In this document: positions 7,790 through 14,024 of the stretch, one piece after another
Position numbering within the stretch: the stretch's first letter is position 1
Layout of the letters: each line of letters begins with the position of its first letter
Source: CAZDDI01 sp964504195
Lineage (GTDB): Bacteria; Chloroflexota; Anaerolineae; B4-G1; SLSP01
Direction: 5' to 3'
Assembly: GCA_964504195.1 (NCBI GenBank)
Contig: CAZDDI010000073.1
Span: 1-18,084 of the forward strand
DNA length: 18,084 nt
Program-made: the position numbers and the translations under genes
The notes under the pieces: model-generated
Told to the model about the DNA's origin: nothing
The model's input: the letters and a program-made list of their open reading frames with translations, nothing else
Databases searched by the model: none

Positions 7790-9217
7790 TTACCGGCGGC
7801 GGGTACCGCGCCGCCGACTTCCCCGTTCTGGCTGTGGTTTGCGGGCCGCCGGAGCTGGAGTTTCCGGCTGTCCCACCGGCGCGTGGAGCATCTGCTGATA
7901 ATAATCATCCAGCAGCATGGTGATGATGGGGAGCTCCTCTTCCTGCTCCGCGAGCTGGCGCGCAAGCGTGGTCAGGCGGCGGCTGCGCTCGGTCTGCAAC
8001 TTGTCGCGTTCGCGCAGGCGCGCTTCGAGCAGCGCCGTGACCCGCTCAGCCACCACGGCGGCCACATCCTCATCGCTGGGCAGCGCGCACTCTTCCATCT
8101 CAATCTCATAGCGTTTGGCGATGCGGTTCAGGATGATTTTTTCCGCCTCATTCACCAACGAAATCGCCGTGCCCGCCGCGCCAGCGCGGCCCGTGCGCCC
8201 GGCCCGGTGGATGTAGCTCTCCAGATCTTCGGGCGGCTCGTACTGGATGACGTGCGACAGGTCGGGGATGTCCAGCCCGCGCGCAGCCACATCGGTAGCG
8301 ACGAGGAAGCGCAGCGTCCCGGCGCGCACCCGGCCCAGCACCCGCTCGCGCTCCTTTTGATCCAGATCGGAGCTCAGCTCATCCGCATCATAGCCGAAGC
8401 GTTGCAGCACCACGGCGATGTAATGCACGCGCATCTTGGTATTGCAGAAGATGATGGCCGAGGCGGGATTTTCGACCTCGATGATCCGCACCAGGGCACG
8501 GTCTTTATCCATGCCGGGCGTGATGTAGAACTGATGCTCCGTATCGGTCACATGGACATGGTCGCTGCTCAGGCTGATGAACTCCGGCTGGGGGATGAAC
8601 TGGCGCGCGGTGTTCTGTACATGCGTGGGGAAGGTGGCCGAGAACATGCAGGTATGCAGCGGGCGGTTGGGCAGGTAGCGCTGCACGGCTTTCATGTCGG
8701 GGTAGAAGCCCATCGAGAGCATCCGGTCGGCCTCATCGAAAATGAACATTTTGAGATGTTCCAGCGAGAAGGTGCGCCGGAGCAGGTGATCGAGCACGCG
8801 CCCCGGCGTGCCGATAACGATATGCGCGCCCTGGCGCAGCGCGTCGTTCTGCGCGCTGTAGCCTACACCGCCATAGACGGCGACGGTGCGGAGGCCCGTC
8901 CCGCCGCAGAGCAGCTCGGCCTCTTGTTGCACCTGGCGGGCCAGCTCGCGGGTGGGGACGAGCACCAATGCCTGGCACTCGGCCCGCGCCGGATCAAGCC
9001 GTTCCAGCATGGGCAGGATGTACGCGCCGGTCTTCCCGCTACCCGTGCGCGCCTGCACCAGCAGATCGCGCCCGGCGAGCAGGTAGGGAATGCCGCGCGC
9101 CTGCACCGGCATCAACGTTGTCCAGCCGGCGCGGGCTGCCGCTGCGCGCAGTGGATCAGATAATTGCTCCAGCGTCACATCCGCCAGAGAGATGTTTTGT
9201 TCTTCAGTGATGTTCAT
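7790..9217 (-). CDS. DEAD-box ATP-dependent RNA helicase
   Basis: This 475-residue helicase unwinds or remodels RNA using ATP, acting in cold adaptation, ribosome assembly or RNA decay in its family. The motifs are in order: Q-motif region near 32-40 (TTLMPVQARGI), motif I ARTGSGKT (56-63), Ia VPTRELA (87-93), TPGR (137-140), motif II DEAD (161-164), motif III SAT (193-195), IV IIFCNT (255-260), V ATDVAARGLD (307-316) and VI HRAGRTGR (337-344). The C-terminal tail is charged, with an Arg-rich end (after about 445), typical of RhlE/CsdA-like enzymes and useful for RNA binding. ATG 9217 has an AAGAGGT ribosome site. Two TACGCAG heptads lie in the leader just upstream. It follows the transporter gene by 38 bases. 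Confidence 0.96.
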   Translation of the reverse strand: MNITEEQNISLADVTLEQLSDPLRAAAARAGWTTLMPVQARGIPYLLAGRDLLVQARTGSGKTGAYILPMLERLDPARAECQALVLVPTRELARQVQQEAELLCGGTGLRTVAVYGGVGYSAQNDALRQGAHIVIGTPGRVLDHLLRRTFSLEHLKMFIFDEADRMLSMGFYPDMKAVQRYLPNRPLHTCMFSATFPTHVQNTARQFIPQPEFISLSSDHVHVTDTEHQFYITPGMDKDRALVRIIEVENPASAIIFCNTKMRVHYIAVVLQRFGYDADELSSDLDQKERERVLGRVRAGTLRFLVATDVAARGLDIPDLSHVIQYEPPEDLESYIHRAGRTGRAGAAGTAISLVNEAEKIILNRIAKRYEIEMEECALPSDEDVAAVVAERVTALLEARLRERDKLQTERSRRLTTLARQLAEQEEELPIITMLLDDYYQQMLHAPVGQPETPAPAARKPQPERGSRRRGTRRR

Positions 9218-9235
9218 AGTCTATAACCTCTTATT

Positions 9236-9253
9236 TACGCAGTACGCAGTACG
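9236..9253. repeat. Heptad tandem repeat in the helicase leader
   Basis: TACGCAG is repeated at 9236-9242 and 9243-9249, followed by TACG. On the minus strand this reads GTACTGC heptads directly upstream of the helicase ribosome site. It falls in the 38-base space between the transporter stop and the helicase start. Confidence 0.6.
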
Positions 9254-9255
9254 TG

Positions 9256-10152
9256 TTACACCAAAAAAATCATCGCCACGCCAATCATCGCAACAGCCGT
9301 GCCCAGCACCGCGCGGAGCGTGATGCGCTCGTGGAAAATCCACCGGGCCAGCGGCAGCAGCATGATGGGGCTGAGCGCCATCAGCGTGGAGGCGATGCCC
9401 ACATGGGTCAGCTGCACAGCGGCCAGCGAGAGCGTCATCCCCAGCACCGGGCCGACCAGCACACCCCCCAGAATCCAGCGCAGCGCGCCGGGCGTGCGCA
9501 ACGCCACGAGCGTCTTGCCGGCCTCGCCCTGTACTAGCGCGAGCAGCCAAATCATCAGCGCGGCGCTGCTCAGCCGGATGAGGCTGGCCGAGACGGGTGA
9601 GAAATCGCCCACCATGCCCTGCTTGGACAGTACCAGTCCTACCGCTTGCCCGGCTGCCGCGCCGACGCCGCACAGCACGCCGAGCGGATAGTTGCGCGGG
9701 CGGGGCGTTTGCTCCTGCGGCACATGCCGCTCCAGGATGACCCAGGCGATGCCGCTGAGGGTGACGGCAATGGCGAGCATCTCCAGCGCGCGCAGCGTCT
9801 CGCCCAGAAAGAGCCAGGCTACCATCGCGCCCATAACCGGGGCCAGCGCCATCAACAGCATGGTGAGGCGCGGGCCGATCTGGGTGAACGCAAAGAAGAG
9901 CAGCCCATCGCCCAGCACCAGCCCGATGAGCGCGGAGAGCGCCAGCCAACCCCAGCGCGCGGGTTCGGCATCCAAGGGCAACGGCTGCCCCAGCCACACC
10001 CAATGCACCAGCGCCAGCGCGAATGCCGCCAGCAACAAGCGTGTGCGGTTGACCACCTGCGAGCCGACCAGCTCGCTGGAGAGCGTGAACGCCACCGATG
10101 TCCCGGCCCAGAGAATCGCAGTCACCAGCGCCATCGCTTCGCCCATCAACAT
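9256..10152 (-). CDS. EamA/DMT-family membrane transporter
   Basis: This 298-residue, very hydrophobic protein has the two tandem EamA repeats (about 7-135 and 157-297), five membrane helices each, ten in total. Landmarks are a first helix ALVTAILWAGTSVAFTL, GDGLLFFAFTQIGP (about 91-104) closing repeat helix 3, LAPVMGAMVAWLFLGE (103-118) and ALSPIMLLPLARWIFHE in the second repeat, the typical P...LGE / P...HE signatures. Family members export amino acids, nucleosides or other metabolites; the substrate is unknown here. ATG 10152 is preferred over ATG 10146 because AAAAGGATG sits about 7 bases upstream. It is the first gene of the likely transporter, helicase, hydrolase transcript. Confidence 0.93.
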   Translation of the reverse strand: MLMGEAMALVTAILWAGTSVAFTLSSELVGSQVVNRTRLLLAAFALALVHWVWLGQPLPLDAEPARWGWLALSALIGLVLGDGLLFFAFTQIGPRLTMLLMALAPVMGAMVAWLFLGETLRALEMLAIAVTLSGIAWVILERHVPQEQTPRPRNYPLGVLCGVGAAAGQAVGLVLSKQGMVGDFSPVSASLIRLSSAALMIWLLALVQGEAGKTLVALRTPGALRWILGGVLVGPVLGMTLSLAAVQLTHVGIASTLMALSPIMLLPLARWIFHERITLRAVLGTAVAMIGVAMIFLV

Positions 10153-10321
10153 AGTACATCCTTTTCGTCGCTAAGTTTCCAGACAAATGATAACACAAAA
10201 TGCGAAAAACACGGGCAGTTGCCTCTCGGTAAAGTCAGGGTATGATTAGATTAACCACATTGTCATCGCTACCGGCAAATGGGGGACAGAACGAGAGCTG
10301 TCAGAACTGAGAAGTAGTCGG

Positions 10322-10427
10322 CATTTTCAAGGGAATTGATCATTAACCGGCGTTTCACCAGCGGTTGCATGAAAATGTAGCGCGCACTGTCAGTTCGCAA
10401 CCACGCGAAGCAGACGCTTCGCGCTAC
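10322..10427 (+). repeat. Dispersed palindromic repeat, copy B, plus compound hairpin
   Basis: Bases 10322-10379 match copy A at 207-263 and keep the CATTTTC / GAAAATG tips. The attached hairpin differs: outer arms GTAGCGCG (10377-10384) and CGCGCTAC (10420-10427) compete with an inner perfect stem CGCGAAGC / GCTTCGCG (10404-10411 and 10416-10423). Both copies sit in the longest non-coding spacers of the window. Confidence 0.7.
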
Positions 10428-10430
10428 GCT

Positions 10431-10580
10431 AGTTTTGATTTTGCTACCGTACACTTGTAGATTTTTGCCACGAATTCACTCGAATTAACACGAAAACAAT
10501 AAGAAATTCGTAAAATTCGTGCTAATTCGTGGCTAAAACTGAATGCGCTTGGAAAATGTACGGTAGAAAAGTTTTGATTT
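10431..10580 (+). mobile_element. Candidate miniature inverted-repeat element
   Basis: The outer arms CTACCGTACA (10444-10453) and TGTACGGTAG (10557-10566) are perfect inverted repeats. Nested inside are GCCACGAATT (10467-10476) and AATTCGTGGC (10524-10533), also perfect. The element is flanked by an 11-base direct repeat, AGTTTTGATTT, at 10431-10441 and 10570-10580, separated from the arms by 2 and 3 bases, which could be a target-site duplication. The interior is AT-rich and non-coding. This is the layout of a MITE of about 120-130 bases. No transposase is present in the window to mobilise it. Confidence 0.5.
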
Positions 10581-10597
10581 GCCATTTGCCATTTGCG
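10577..10597 (+). repeat. Three heptad repeats before a ribosome site
   Basis: ATTTGCC, ATTTGCC and ATTTGCG follow each other without gaps, ending 6 bases before the AGAGGAG ribosome site of the protease gene. The alaS leader (435-456) has a similar imperfect series of TGATTTG units before its own AGAGGAG. Confidence 0.65.
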
Positions 10598-10616
10598 ATT
10601 TTTAGAGGAGTGCGAA

Positions 10617-11471
10617 ATGGGATCTGTTTTGCAATTCATTTTTGGCTATGTCTACGCCGCCGGCGCGGCCACCCTGGCGCAAGTGCTGATCCTCTTCGGC
10701 CCACTCATCATCCTGGCCTTCCTGCTCAACGCCCTGGGTAAGTTCATCGGCATCACCTGTATCCGCCTGTTGCGCCCCACCCTCTTCCTCGTCTTGTTCG
10801 GCTGGTTGGGCACCATGATCCACGAACTAGGCCACGTCTTCTTCGGGTTGATCTTTTTTCGCAAAATCCGGGCAATCAAACTCTTCACCACCGATCCGTG
10901 GGATCCCAAACCTGGCTACGTCAGGATAGACCAGGGCAAAAACATCTTCCAACACCTCGGTAACTTCTTCATCGGACTCGGCCCGTTGGTGCTAGGGGCA
11001 CTGGTCATCTACCTTGTCGCGTGGGGGCTATTAGGCGTGGATACATTTACCGGGATGGATCAAACCCGGCTGACCGGCGACGCTTTCACGCTACGCACCG
11101 TAGGGTTGATGATTTACCGCACAGTGAATAGCATGAGTGTCGTACTAACGAGCGTGTTCGCCGACACTAACAATTCACTGCAAGCTGTACTCCTATTTCT
11201 TTACGTTACCCTGAGCATCAGTAGCGCCATGACGCTTAGCCCTGCGGATATTTCTGGGCTGAGAGTGGGCTTCTTTGCCTTAATCATCGCCGTTTTTATC
11301 TTCAACCTGGCAACGTTTTGGTTCGGCAACTATGGCGACTTGTTCATCGCCTGGATTGCGCCTGTCTATGATGGGTTTTACGGCGTGATGATTTTTGGCT
11401 TGATCGTTACGTTTGTATTAGCTGTGTTGCTGTTTCCGATTTCGCTGTTACAGGAGAGTGATCACGCATGA
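10617..11471 (+). CDS. M50-like membrane zinc metalloprotease
   Basis: This 284-residue polytopic membrane protein has a zinc-binding HELGH (69-73) inside a membrane helix (LFGWLGTMIHELGHVFFGLIF region). That is the hallmark of site-2-protease-like M50 peptidases, which cut proteins within the membrane. Other hydrophobic segments lie near 15-40, 55-80, 118-145, 185-205, 216-240 and 253-277. A loop with TTDPWDPKPGYVRI follows the active helix. A third metal ligand of the usual N/D-x-P or LDG type is not obvious, so activity is not certain. ATG 10617 is chosen for its AGAGGAG site 6 bases upstream; the in-frame TTG at 10593 lacks this. Its stop overlaps the next gene's ATG by 4 bases. Confidence 0.8.
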   Translation: MGSVLQFIFGYVYAAGAATLAQVLILFGPLIILAFLLNALGKFIGITCIRLLRPTLFLVLFGWLGTMIHELGHVFFGLIFFRKIRAIKLFTTDPWDPKPGYVRIDQGKNIFQHLGNFFIGLGPLVLGALVIYLVAWGLLGVDTFTGMDQTRLTGDAFTLRTVGLMIYRTVNSMSVVLTSVFADTNNSLQAVLLFLYVTLSISSAMTLSPADISGLRVGFFALIIAVFIFNLATFWFGNYGDLFIAWIAPVYDGFYGVMIFGLIVTFVLAVLLFPISLLQESDHA

Positions 11472-12106
11472 AAATCGCCATCATCAACGACCTGACCTCA
11501 GCGGACATCAATACCGCTATCGTGGAGGCGCTCGCAGGGCGGGGACATACCATCCTCAACGTGGGAATGACGCGGGGCGATGCGCAACCAGCGCTCTCGT
11601 ACTTACACACAGGGTTCCTGGCGGGGTTACTGCTGGGGTTGGGGCGCGCTGATTTCGTCATCGGCGGGTGCGGGACGGGACAAGGCTTTCTCAGCGCGGC
11701 TATGCAATACCCTGGCGTTTTCTGTGGCCTCATCCGCTCCCCGCTGGATGCGTGGCTGTTCGCCCAAATCAACGCGGGGAACTGTATCTCCCTGCCGGGC
11801 AAGCAGGGCGTGGGCTTCGGGCACGCGGCGGAGCTGCGCTTCATCTTCGACCGGCTGTTCGAGCCGGAGTGGGGTGGCGGCTACCCGCCGAGCCGGGCAG
11901 AGGCGCAGGCGGCTTCGCGGGTGCTGTTGACCCAGACCTCACAGGCCACCCATCGCCCGCTGGCGGAGATTCTCGCCGGGCTGCCGGGTGACGTGACCGG
12001 CCCGGCGTTAGCCTATCCCGGCGTGTGGGAACTGCTGGCGGTGGATGATCTTGCCGATGCGACGCTGACAACCGTGTTACGTCAACGCCGCGCAGAATTT
12101 TTATAG
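11468..12106 (+). CDS. RpiB/LacAB-like sugar-phosphate isomerase family protein
   Basis: This 212-residue protein resembles ribose-5-phosphate isomerase B, which interconverts ribose-5-phosphate and ribulose-5-phosphate. Seen: a Rossmann-like start MKIAIINDLT, a conserved GGCGTGQGF (66-74) with C68 at the position of the RpiB catalytic Cys, and SPLDAWLFAQINAGNCISL (91-109), aligning with the family's block after the active site. Two differences matter. The family's SDHAG-type N-terminal motif is NDLTS here, so the His/Asp set is altered. The protein also carries about 60 extra C-terminal residues beyond the usual 145-150. A divergent isomerase or a non-classical paralogue is possible. The ATG overlaps the protease stop (ATGA), so the two are translated together. 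Confidence 0.8.
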   Translation: MKIAIINDLTSADINTAIVEALAGRGHTILNVGMTRGDAQPALSYLHTGFLAGLLLGLGRADFVIGGCGTGQGFLSAAMQYPGVFCGLIRSPLDAWLFAQINAGNCISLPGKQGVGFGHAAELRFIFDRLFEPEWGGGYPPSRAEAQAASRVLLTQTSQATHRPLAEILAGLPGDVTGPALAYPGVWELLAVDDLADATLTTVLRQRRAEFL

Positions 12107-12448
12107 GACACGGATTTTTTTCTGATTGCGCGAGGCTTCAACAAGGATGCGCTCAAGTTGCACAATCAGCGCTAACAAGTCACGAACGATGACTTACCAA
12201 ACACCATCCTCATGAACACACAGATAATCGTAAACAATTTTGTGGCGCATTCCAATAATCTGCTGCCCAGGGATATCAAGATGCGCCGCTGCCCCGCCGA
12301 TGACTTGCACCAGATGGGTGAGCGCCAACCGTAAGTTCTCATCCGTATTGTAGATTACGCGATCAAACCCTTGAACCTTGTCACTAGCTTCGCAGGCCAG
12401 CACGTTGACACTAGAGTACACTATACGTTTACTTGCACCATCAAGCAC
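12101..12448 (-). pseudogene. HepT-like (DUF86) toxin remnant with internal stop
   Basis: Reading the minus strand from about 12448, the frame resembles HepT toxins of MNT-HepT modules: LDGASKRIV, then NLRLALTHLVQVIGGAA, then IPGQQIIGMRHKIVYDY and EDGVW. A TAA at 12194-12196 interrupts right after GVW. The same frame then continues VIVRDLLALIVQLERIL and ends at a TAA at 12101-12103, which is how HepT C-termini normally read. About a dozen residues normally found before the IPW-type motif seem missing, and no convincing start codon or ribosome site is visible. HepT is an RNase-like partner neutralised by the MNT nucleotidyltransferase antitoxin. No MNT gene is present, so this is an orphan, decaying copy. 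A longer minus-strand open frame to 12673 exists only because it runs through the tRNA gene. Confidence 0.75.
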
Positions 12449-12451
12449 ATA

Positions 12452-12494
12452 ACACGAAACGGGCCTCAACCTTGAGTTGAGGCCCGTTTCGTGT
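12452..12494. terminator. 19-bp perfect hairpin downstream of tRNA-Leu
   Basis: Arms 12452-12470 and 12476-12494 pair perfectly over 19 bases around a 5-base loop. The hairpin begins 5 bases after the tRNA 3' end and lacks a U-run on either side. It probably terminates or defines the 3' end of the tRNA transcript, and it also marks where the HepT remnant loses its start. Confidence 0.7.
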
Positions 12495-12498
12495 ATAA

Positions 12499-12581
12499 TG
12501 CCGGAGGTGGGAGTCGAACCCACACGGGAGTTACCCGAACGAGTTTGAGTCGTTTGCGTCTGCCGATTCCGCCACTCCGGC
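12499..12581 (-). tRNA. tRNA-Leu (anticodon CAA)
   Basis: The 83-base minus-strand gene folds as a class II tRNA. The acceptor stem GCCGGAG / CTCCGGC is perfect with discriminator A. The anticodon stem AACGA / TCGTT encloses the loop CTCAAAC with anticodon CAA (12545-12547 on the + strand), reading UUG. The long variable arm CGGG-TAACT-CCCG is typical of leucine tRNAs. The T arm is GTGGG-TTCGACT-CCCAC. The 3' CCA is not encoded, so it must be added by nucleotidyltransferase. Confidence 0.96.
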
Positions 12582-12590
12582 GCACTTCTA

Positions 12591-12618
12591 AGTATAGCCG
12601 GAAATGAAAATCCGTCAA
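12591..12618 (-). promoter_or_regulatory. Promoter of tRNA-Leu
   Basis: On the minus strand a -35 box TTGACG (12613-12618) and a -10 box TATACT (12591-12596) are separated by 16 bases, with the tRNA 5' end 9 bases downstream. This places the start point at or just before the tRNA. It lies between the tRNA and the divergent sigma factor gene, 18 bases before the sigma ATG, so the two units share a very short control region. Confidence 0.75.
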
Positions 12619-12636
12619 GCAGACGCGAGGAGCGCA

Positions 12637-13275
12637 ATGAACCAAACGGACTCTTTTGAAGAAAATGAAGCACAGCTAATCCAGGCCGCCAGCAAAGGCA
12701 GTCTGGATGCTTTCAATGCGCTACTGCTTCACTACCAATCCAGGGCCTTCAACCTGGCCTATCACCTGTTACAAGACCCGGCAGCCGCAGATGACGCCAC
12801 CCAAGAAGCGTTCATTTCGGCTTACAAAGGATTGGGGCAGTATCGGGGCGGCTCCTTTCGCGCCTGGCTGCTCCGCATCGTCGCTAACGCCTGCTACGAT
12901 GAGCTCCGCCGCCGTAAGCGTCGGCCCGCTATCTCCTGGGACGATTTCGGCGATATGGATGAGGAAGCCAACCCGCACCTGGTGGATGAGGGCGAGCGTC
13001 CCGAAGAGGCCGCCCAGCGCGCCGAGCTGCGCCGCTTGCTGGAATGCACCATCGCCCGCTTGCCAGAAGATCAACGGGTGGCCCTGGTACTGGTGGATCG
13101 TCTCGGCCTGGCGTATGACGAGGCTGCGCATACATTAGATGTGCCAATAGGCACGATAAAATCGCGGCTGGCGCGCGCGCGCGCTCAGATGCGTACCTTG
13201 CTCCTGGCTGAGCCGGAACTTTTGCCCCTTCGCTATCGTCTGGAAGGTAATTCTAGTGTGGAGGCCCGCCGATGA
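12637..13275 (+). CDS. ECF-type RNA polymerase sigma factor (sigma-70 family)
   Basis: This 212-residue sigma factor directs RNA polymerase to stress-type promoters. Region 2 spans about 24-95: HYQSRAFNLAYHLL, then DDATQEAFISAYKGL (52-66, core-binding helix) and FRAWLLRIVANACYDELRRRKR (-10 recognition). Region 4 spans about 139-188: LPEDQRVALVLVDRLGLAYDEAAHTL followed by the helix-turn-helix PIGTIKSRLARAR (170-182). ATG 12637 is chosen over ATG 12604 because a CGAGGAG site lies 4-5 bases upstream and the extra N-terminal residues are uncharacteristic. It is the first gene of a four-gene overlapping operon and is followed by its probable membrane inhibitor. No clear promoter of its own is visible; the upstream space is only about 50 bases, shared with the tRNA promoter. 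Confidence 0.95.
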   Translation: MNQTDSFEENEAQLIQAASKGSLDAFNALLLHYQSRAFNLAYHLLQDPAAADDATQEAFISAYKGLGQYRGGSFRAWLLRIVANACYDELRRRKRRPAISWDDFGDMDEEANPHLVDEGERPEEAAQRAELRRLLECTIARLPEDQRVALVLVDRLGLAYDEAAHTLDVPIGTIKSRLARARAQMRTLLLAEPELLPLRYRLEGNSSVEARR

Positions 13276-14024
13276 ACCGGCAACTATGGGATGATCTGAC
13301 CCTGTCTGCGTATGTGGATGGGCAATTGAATAGTGAAGACCAGCACGCGTTGGAAGCCGATATGGCCCGCGATGCTACTTTGCGGCGGCAGGTGCAAGAG
13401 ATACAGCTAGTGGTGACTGCGTTGCGCGAAGCACCCTTGCGCGAGCCGCCCCGCAACTTCCTGCTCACACCCACAATGGTGGACGCGCCGCAGAAGTCTG
13501 CCAAAGCACCGCAGGTACGACGCACCTCACTACTATTCACCCGCTGGGCCACCGCGCTCAGCGCCATAGCGTTCGTTGTCGCTCTGACATTCCAACTAAG
13601 ATTGGGAACACTCATACCTTTGGGCACTACACCCCCTATGGCACCGATGATGGAGGATACAGCACATCTCGAGCGCAACTTTACGTTCGCACCCGATGAG
13701 CTCCCTCCCGAAGACGGAACTGCGGAAGCGGTAGTTGCCCCACTGACTGTCCTGGAGGCGGCTCCACCAGCTACAACTGAAGACAAATTCTGCTCAGCAG
13801 ACGAAATCTGCGAAGAGCCCGCGCCCGTAGGCATCACCAGCACTCCCATCCTAGATTCAGGCGAGAGCGAGGGAACATTTCCCCCACCGCTTCCTGAAAT
13901 CGAGGGTGAAGTACCGACAGGGTCTCCAGCTGCCGCGCCGCCACAACTCTCGTTAGCATTGGCTTTAGCCTTACTCACCGTGTTGTTGGCCGGGGTGAGC
14001 TGGTGGCTTTCACACCGGCAATGA
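13272..14024 (+). CDS. Membrane anti-sigma factor
   Basis: The gene starts in the ATGA overlap with the sigma gene, which with its layout implies a regulator that binds and holds the sigma factor. The 250-residue protein has a cytoplasmic-type N-terminus like anti-sigma domains (LSAYVDGQLNSEDQHALE, 11-28, then DATLRRQVQEI, 34-44). The HxxxCxxC zinc motif of ZAS proteins is absent. A membrane segment lies near 92-109. An acidic, Pro-rich region of about 115 residues follows (118-225), containing one Cys pair (C174, C180). A second hydrophobic helix, LSLALALALLTVLLAGVSWW (227-246), is near the end. The likely topology is N-in, long external loop, C-in. The loop may sense envelope state. Function is inferred mainly from position and N-terminal pattern. 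Confidence 0.82.
   Translation: MNRQLWDDLTLSAYVDGQLNSEDQHALEADMARDATLRRQVQEIQLVVTALREAPLREPPRNFLLTPTMVDAPQKSAKAPQVRRTSLLFTRWATALSAIAFVVALTFQLRLGTLIPLGTTPPMAPMMEDTAHLERNFTFAPDELPPEDGTAEAVVAPLTVLEAAPPATTEDKFCSADEICEEPAPVGITSTPILDSGESEGTFPPPLPEIEGEVPTGSPAAAPPQLSLALALALLTVLLAGVSWWLSHRQ

Noticed and set aside
7763..9163. 466-codon + strand frame opposite the DEAD-box helicase
   Set aside because: It is an antisense shadow: all helicase motifs read on the minus strand, and the + product has low-complexity composition with no family signature.
12194..12673. 159-codon minus-strand frame across the tRNA and HepT remnant
   Set aside because: Its first half translates the tRNA-Leu gene, its terminator hairpin and sequence antisense to the sigma start. 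Only the part after about 12448 is protein-like, and that is annotated as a pseudogene.
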